Source: Bacillota bacterium
GTDB lineage: Bacteria; Bacillota; Clostridia; Saccharofermentanales; DTU023
NCBI GenBank assembly: GCA_023389255.1
Contig: JAEWER010000035.1
Span: 1-26,235, forward strand
Direction of reading: 5' to 3'
DNA: 26,235 nucleotides
Below the pieces are notes generated by a model. It did not search any database and was not told where the DNA came from. It saw only the letters and a program-made list of their open reading frames with translations. Both the position numbers and the translations under genes were made by a program. Positions 22,542 to 26,235 of this stretch are shown piece by piece (the stretch's first letter is position 1; each line of letters opens with the position of its first letter).

Positions 22542-23459
22542 ATGAAGCGTTTACTAGATTGCAAAGCATCCGAAGTTCAGAACTTGAGCTCTGAGGAATT
22601 AATAGAGGCGATTGCAAAAAGTGAAGGCAGAGTGCTGACAAGCGAAGTGATTTGTTCGCTGGAACCTCTGCTAGGAGATATTTCTAATGCTGAGTTGGCG
22701 GCCTCCATGGGTGCTGATCTCTTGATTTTGAATATGTTTGATGTACAGAAGCCTGAGATTAAAGGGTTACCAGCAGTAGATCCAGACAAACGTATTGTTT
22801 ATTTGAAACAACTGATTGGTAGACCTGTTGGTATAAATTTAGAGCCAGTTGTAGAAGTCTTAGAACAAGAGGATCAATTATGGGCGTTTACGGAAGGGAG
22901 ACGTGCCACCGTTGATAATGTGCGTGAAGCTCAGCGACTGGGAGTGGATTTTGTAGTTCTCACGGGCAATCCTGGCATTGGGGTGACAAACGAAGCTATC
23001 TTGCAAACTATCCGTCAGATTAAGCAGGAATTAACTCAGGAGATGCTGATTGTTGCCGGTAAGATGCATGCGTCTGGTATAGCCTATGAATCTGGCGAAA
23101 AGTTAATAACTCCTCAACTAGTGGAAAGCTTTTGTAGAGCAGGAGCAGACATTATTTTGGTCCCTGCACCTGGAACTGTTCCTGGTATTACTCTGGCATA
23201 TGTAAAACAACTTGTTGAAGTAGCTCATACCTATAAGAAGTTGCTGATGACAGCTATTGGTACATCACAAGAAGGAGCGACAATAGACACGATTCGAGAA
23301 ATTGCATTAATGAGCAAAATGGCGGGAGCTGATCTGCACCATATTGGAGATACAGGATATCCTGGCATAGCTTTGCCTGAAAACATTATGGAATACAGTA
23401 AAACCATCAGAGGGGTGCGTCATACCTATAGGCGTATGGCAAGTTCGGTATTGCGATAA
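22542..23459 (+). CDS. DUF7916-type TIM-barrel-like protein of unknown function
   Basis: The 305-residue protein begins MKRLLDCKASEV and contains EGRVLTSEVICSLEPLL, LGVDFVVLTGNPGIGVT, ADIILVPAPGTVPGIT, LMTAIGTSQEGA and ADLHHIGDTGYPGIALPEN. I recognise this pattern from a conserved Firmicutes family (DUF7916), sometimes mislabelled as a hydrolase. The alternating strand/helix pattern and repeated Gly/Asp strand ends suggest a (beta/alpha)8 barrel resembling HisA/HisF or PEP-mutase folds. The substrate is unknown; several conserved acidic and His residues could bind a metal or phosphate. AAAGGAGG lies 4 bases before the ATG. It is divergent from the LOR/SDH-like pair across a 109-base gap. Confidence 0.75.
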   Translation: MKRLLDCKASEVQNLSSEELIEAIAKSEGRVLTSEVICSLEPLLGDISNAELAASMGADLLILNMFDVQKPEIKGLPAVDPDKRIVYLKQLIGRPVGINLEPVVEVLEQEDQLWAFTEGRRATVDNVREAQRLGVDFVVLTGNPGIGVTNEAILQTIRQIKQELTQEMLIVAGKMHASGIAYESGEKLITPQLVESFCRAGADIILVPAPGTVPGITLAYVKQLVEVAHTYKKLLMTAIGTSQEGATIDTIREIALMSKMAGADLHHIGDTGYPGIALPENIMEYSKTIRGVRHTYRRMASSVLR

Positions 23460-23539
23460 AGCAACAAATACTGAAGATAGGATTGTTAACGAAAATACTT
23501 AGAGAGAAACTGTATAAGACTGTTGATGAATGATATGAG

Positions 23540-23573
23540 AAAAGGTAGGTCTAACACTGTAGACCTACCTTTT
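23540..23573 (+). terminator. Terminator after the DUF7916-like gene
   Basis: A 14-bp perfect stem (AAAAGGTAGGTCTA with TAGACCTACCTTTT) closes a 6-base loop. The T-run is inside the stem and short, so efficiency is uncertain, but position and symmetry support a terminator. Confidence 0.75.
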
Positions 23574-23704
23574 ACAATTTGATCAGAATAAAAGCAATTT
23601 GAGTGCTTAATATAGTCCGCTAGCTGATGCAGGATATCTTTACCACACTTTTTTACTCAGTTTAAGACTTTTTACACACTTTTTAGGACTTTCTAGGCAA
23701 TCCT

Positions 23705-23756
23705 CAAAAACTGAAAAAGCCTGCTAAGACGTCATTTGCAGTCTTAACAGGCTTTT
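23705..23756 (-). terminator. Orphan leftward terminator, probably from the interrupted tRNA-Ser
   Basis: AAAAGCCTG-TAAGAC pairs with GTCTTA-CAGGCTTTT with one internal C/A mismatch and a 10-base loop. On the minus strand the hairpin is followed by CTTTTTCAGTTTTTGAGG, a strong U-rich tail; on the plus strand the tail is only TTTTATCG. No minus-strand gene precedes it in the window, but a tRNA-Ser 3' fragment on the minus strand ends 12 bases away. Confidence 0.65.
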
Positions 23757-23768
23757 ATCGCAATCTAA

Positions 23769-23784
23769 TGGCGGAGAGTGAGGG
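23769..23784 (-). other. Putative attachment site: 3' end of tRNA-Ser
   Basis: The plus-strand sequence TGGCGGAGAGTGAGGG is the complement of CCCTCACTCTCCGCCA, which fits a tRNA 3' end: T-stem strand CCCTC, acceptor strand ACTCTCC, discriminator G and CCA. G73 with a CTCTCC acceptor suggests tRNA-Ser. The match stops exactly where the T-loop should begin (TGTTGTC instead of ATTCGAA). A tyrosine recombinase starts 80 bases away, so this is best read as one end of an integrative element. Confidence 0.6.
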
Positions 23785-23865
23785 TGTTGTCTATTTTGCT
23801 TTGACAACTTAGGAAAGAGCTACACACTTAAGATGAGTAAATTTATAGAAAGAAAGGTTCTGTCC

Positions 23866-24879
23866 ATGGACAAAAATTATCGTAGCCTTAACCAAGATTC
23901 ATTGGTTTTAGAAATAGTAAGTATGTATAAGCAAGAAATTAAAGTTACTCATAAGCGATCAACTCAAAACGAAGTTGAGATTATTATCAATAATCATATT
24001 GCTGATTTTTTTGAGGGAATTAAGATTTCTGAGATTAACAACCGACTCATGAGATGTTGGGAAGATTACCTATTAGGCAAAGGGTTATCTCGTGCGAGAA
24101 TCAAGCGTATTTACTATGTACTTAGTGGAGCGATGAAAGTAGCGAGCGAATTATACGATATACCAGTTAATTTTGTTCGTTTAAAGTCCATTGGACAACC
24201 ACGAAGCAAAAGAAATTACAGTATCTGGACAGAAGAACAGTTTTATCGTGTTATGGACGTTGCAGATGACTGTGAAATGAGGTTGTGCATAGAACTGCTT
24301 TATTGGAGTGGCATAAGAAAGGGTGAACTATATGGCTTAAAGCCAGAAGATTTGAACCCTGCTAAATGTTCAATACGAATAGAGCGTAGTAGGCAGAGAC
24401 TGAAAAGAGAAGATATAGTAGATACCCCTAAAACGCCTGAGAGCATTAGGGAGATTTCACTGCCAAGACAAGTTTTTGCGAGATTAGATTCATACGTGAA
24501 ATCACAAGATGTTTTTTCCAATCGGGGATTCATCTTCCGTATGTATAAAGCGAAGCTGGCTAGTGCGATTAAAGATTATGCGAGAAAGGCTGGTGTGCCT
24601 GAGATTAGGGTGCACGATTTGAGACATTCTCATGCATATTATTGTATTAACCACCACGATAACATCGTGTTTATTGCGAGAAGATTAGGGCACGCAAATG
24701 TCAAGATGACACTTGATACCTATGGTCACTTTCAAGAAAGCGATGAATTGAAATTGGTTAAAACGTGTGAGCATTCAGTTAGCAAGTACAATGCTAAGAA
24801 ACGCAAAGAACGTTATGGCAAAAGAAGAAATAAGCGGAGAAAAAAGAAGAAGTATGGAGTTCAAGAGAGAGAACTATAA
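23866..24879 (+). CDS. Tyrosine recombinase / integrase
   Basis: From ATG 23866 the protein is 337 residues. An N-terminal SAM-like core-binding domain (about 10-105) precedes the catalytic domain, whose signature residues are all visible: Arg151 (SGIRKGEL), Lys189 (TPKTPESIREI), His250 and Arg253 (HDLRHSH), His276 (RLGHANVKMT) and the nucleophile Tyr286 (DTYGHF). The last 40 residues are extremely basic. ATG 23866 has AAAGG 8 bases upstream; ATG 23833 is in frame and would add 11 residues but has only a distant purine-rich site. It probably catalyses integration at the adjacent tRNA-derived site. No excisionase is visible between attachment site and integrase. The 3' end overlaps the next gene in another frame. 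Confidence 0.93.
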   Translation: MDKNYRSLNQDSLVLEIVSMYKQEIKVTHKRSTQNEVEIIINNHIADFFEGIKISEINNRLMRCWEDYLLGKGLSRARIKRIYYVLSGAMKVASELYDIPVNFVRLKSIGQPRSKRNYSIWTEEQFYRVMDVADDCEMRLCIELLYWSGIRKGELYGLKPEDLNPAKCSIRIERSRQRLKREDIVDTPKTPESIREISLPRQVFARLDSYVKSQDVFSNRGFIFRMYKAKLASAIKDYARKAGVPEIRVHDLRHSHAYYCINHHDNIVFIARRLGHANVKMTLDTYGHFQESDELKLVKTCEHSVSKYNAKKRKERYGKRRNKRRKKKKYGVQEREL

Positions 24880-25102
24880 CAGAAAGAAATGGCGAGAGAT
24901 TTCACTGGCAATTAAACATAAATTGCCATATCAAAATATTTTCATCATGAGTTTGATGGAAACCGCCGAGGAAATGCACCGATACAGAGTAGATGCACAA
25001 CTTAGAAATAGAGAAGAACTCAATATGAGTTTTGAAGAATACCAAGAGGGCTTGTTGGAATACAAGCCCTTAATTGTTAGAAAGGAAGAAAAATTTAGAT
25101 GA
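24854..25102 (+). CDS. Small basic protein of unknown function
   Basis: From ATG 24854 the protein is 82 residues, basic in its first 30 residues and acidic in the middle (EEMHRYRVDAQLRNREELN). It is probably mostly helical. I do not recognise a family. The start is uncertain: in-frame ATGs at 24767 and 24815 lie deeper in the integrase gene, and no start has a strong ribosome binding site. The final TGA overlaps the next ATG by four bases (ATGA), which argues that the frame is really translated and coupled to the SSB-like gene. Short length and position behind an integrase would suit a regulator or excisionase-like helper, but no winged-helix motif is evident. Confidence 0.55.
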   Translation: MEFKRENYNRKKWREISLAIKHKLPYQNIFIMSLMETAEEMHRYRVDAQLRNREELNMSFEEYQEGLLEYKPLIVRKEEKFR

Positions 25103-25533
25103 ATTTTGTTGTTTTTCAAGGTGTTCTAACTCATGTTCACAAAATGAGAACTAATGCTAACGACAATTGTAGTGTTCGTTTTCATGTCGCTTTGTGTAGT
25201 GGGTCAGTCGAAAAGCAGCCTGTATCTTTTGCTGGTAATGACTTAAATAAAACCTTAGTTTGCATTTGTCATAACAAGTTGGCAGAAAAGGTGAAAAAAG
25301 AGTTGGAGATTGGATCGATTTGCACATTCAAAGGTAAATTAGCGTGCTTTTACGATCCTTATGCTGACAGTACAAGCAATGGTATTTGCATAACTGAGAT
25401 TTCTCCATCGCTTTACGGTTTGCCCGAAGCCTTTTTATCTTCAACTACTAATATCACTGAAAATGATGTGGTTACAGTTGCAGTAGAAGATACAGAAGCG
25501 GAGAGTGAAGATTTCGATTTTTCTGAGGTCTAA
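25099..25533 (+). CDS. SSB-like OB-fold protein with acidic C-terminal tail
   Basis: The 144-residue protein starts NFVVFQGVLTHVHKM and continues with CSVRFHVAL, a VCICHNKLAEKVKKELEIGS segment and a CTFKGKLACF strand. The order (strand, strand, KLAE helix, GS.....G.L strand) follows bacterial single-stranded DNA-binding proteins. The tail is acidic (EDTEAESEDFDFSEV), resembling SSB tails that recruit partners, although it lacks the usual terminal DDDIPF-type motif. Sequence drift is strong, so it could instead be a plasmid or conjugation OB-fold protein. AAGGAA lies about 10 bases before the ATG, and the gene overlaps the upstream stop by four bases. The context suggests a role in element replication or transfer. 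Confidence 0.6.
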   Translation: MNFVVFQGVLTHVHKMRTNANDNCSVRFHVALCSGSVEKQPVSFAGNDLNKTLVCICHNKLAEKVKKELEIGSICTFKGKLACFYDPYADSTSNGICITEISPSLYGLPEAFLSSTTNITENDVVTVAVEDTEAESEDFDFSEV

Positions 25534-25536
25534 ATC

Positions 25537-25845
25537 GTGGAAGATCAAGTATTTGAAACTTTTGCTTATGGAGATGAAGAAATTTCCGTATTAGTTCGTA
25601 GAAGAATAGATTCTGATTTTTCTGATTATATAGCTGAAAGCAAGAAACTTAGTTACTTAATGTTAGAGCTATACGAGCTACTGAGGTTTGTAGATTACAA
25701 CGGTATAACTGAGATTTCCGATTTGATTAAAGTCTTAGATGCTGGCGATCAACTTGAGTGGTTGTCCTTAATCTTAGATGGTGGTAGTCAGTTTATGGTC
25801 TTAGAAAGCTACTTAGCGAGCTTAAGCAGAAAGTTAGAAAATTAA
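25537..25845 (+). CDS. Small acidic protein of unknown function
   Basis: The 102-residue protein begins at GTG 25537, three bases after the stop of the SSB-like gene, with GAGGT 8 bases upstream inside that gene. By my count it has 21 Asp/Glu against 9 Lys/Arg, so it is strongly acidic. The C-terminal half (LMLELYELLRFVDYNG onward) looks helical. I recognise no family. Acidic small proteins on mobile elements include DNA mimics and antirestriction factors, but there is no specific ArdA-type motif, so this is only a possibility. Confidence 0.65.
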   Translation: MEDQVFETFAYGDEEISVLVRRRIDSDFSDYIAESKKLSYLMLELYELLRFVDYNGITEISDLIKVLDAGDQLEWLSLILDGGSQFMVLESYLASLSRKLEN

Positions 25846-25858
25846 AGAAAGGAGTTAC

Positions 25859-26235
25859 ATGGGCGATAGACAAAAAATGATTGGTGGTGCAATTCTTGTT
25901 GTAGTTATATTGGCATTTGCTCTTTATGGTGGTTATAGCTTATATCTAAAAAATTCGTCAAACCAAGGCAACAACAACCAAACAGTAGCTACTGACATTG
26001 TGGCAACTGGTAGCGGAACTCAAAATATTGTCTTATTGACTAATTCTGGCACAGTTAGTTTTGATGCTAGCAACTTGTATTACAAGACTGCTGAAAGCGA
26101 AGATGCTAAAGTGTTGCAACCAATTAGTTTAACCATTCAAGACAACAAGTTATTAATCGATGGTACGGATACACAAAACAGTGTAGACGAGATTAAGTCA
26201 TTCATTAGCAGACTTAAGACTGCGCTACAAAGTGG
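25859..26235 (+). CDS. Membrane-anchored protein of unknown function, 3' end missing
   Basis: The frame opens at ATG 25859, with AAAGAAAGGAG 5 bases upstream, and is still open at the window end (125 codons). After a short charged start (MGDRQKM) comes one hydrophobic helix, about residues 8-30, followed by a polar Asn/Gln-rich linker and an extracytoplasmic region with NIVLLTNSGTVSFDASNLYY. This is a type II single-pass arrangement. It is 13 bases after the acidic protein gene and clearly in the same operon. A cell-envelope or conjugation-related role is plausible from context, but nothing in the visible part identifies a family. Confidence 0.7.
   Translation, partial: MGDRQKMIGGAILVVVILAFALYGGYSLYLKNSSNQGNNNQTVATDIVATGSGTQNIVLLTNSGTVSFDASNLYYKTAESEDAKVLQPISLTIQDNKLLIDGTDTQNSVDEIKSFISRLKTALQS

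Larger units (their letters stand above)
23460..23832. other. Intergenic junction region between chromosome and putative integrative element
   Basis: This 373-base stretch has no credible gene. From left to right it holds a hairpin terminator after the DUF7916-like gene (23540-23573), a T-rich segment with repeated ACTTTTT and CACACTTTTT motifs (about 23640-23695), a second terminator pointing leftward (23705-23756), a 16-base tRNA-Ser 3'-end match (23769-23784) and a perfect TTGACA at 23801-23806 before the integrase. Confidence 0.7.

Noticed and set aside
23664..23685. Possible DnaA boxes (TTTTACACA-like) marking an origin
   Set aside because: Only imperfect matches in T-rich DNA, with no replication genes adjacent.
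1..26235. CRISPR array or insertion sequence
   Set aside because: No regularly spaced near-identical repeats, and no transposase-like protein with flanking inverted repeats was found by eye.

Overview
The window comes from an AT-rich, low-GC Gram-positive bacterium, most likely a member of the Bacillota (Clostridia-like). The evidence is: AAGGAGG-type ribosome binding sites, compact intrinsic terminators, a lipoteichoic-acid-synthase-like fragment, sortase-anchored surface proteins, a YhaM-type exonuclease and MgtE. I cannot name genus or species from sequence alone.

Bases 1-23750 look like ordinary chromosome. In order they hold: the 3' end of an LTA-synthase-family phosphoglycerol transferase; GTP-dependent PEP carboxykinase; a 1208-residue wall-anchored protein with a transglutaminase-like domain; alanine dehydrogenase; a minus-strand pair of an HD/OB exonuclease and tRNA t6A dehydratase TcdA; tRNA-Arg(CCT); a minus-strand SDR plus Gfo/Idh oxidoreductase pair; a TraX-family membrane protein; leucyl-tRNA synthetase; and a large minus-strand adhesin with a thioester domain and six SpaA repeats. 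These are followed by a small membrane protein with the Mg2+ transporter MgtE, two tandem minus-strand paralogs of the archaeal-type ornithine cyclodeaminase (TIGR00300, LOR/SDH) family, and a divergent TIM-barrel-like DUF7916-type protein. PEPCK and alanine dehydrogenase fit amino-acid-fed central metabolism. The two surface proteins suggest a host- or particle-associated life.

From about 23769 to the right edge the content changes to an integrative element. There is a 16-base match to the expected 3' end of a tRNA-Ser (minus strand), a tyrosine recombinase, and a tightly packed, partly overlapping run of small genes: an unknown basic protein, an SSB-like OB-fold protein with an acidic tail, an acidic protein, and a membrane-anchored protein cut by the window end. 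Just left of the tRNA fragment is an intrinsic terminator pointing the same way as the lost tRNA. This suggests the element entered the 3' end of a minus-strand tRNA-Ser and separated that gene from its terminator.

The most interesting points are: (1) the predicted attachment site with its orphan tRNA terminator; (2) the uncharacterised small-gene module behind the integrase; (3) the tandem ornithine-cyclodeaminase-like paralogs with different losses of conserved motifs; (4) the leuS terminator encoded inside the sorting-signal region of the convergent adhesin gene; and (5) the thioester adhesin itself. I see no CRISPR array, insertion sequence, rRNA or recognisable riboswitch.
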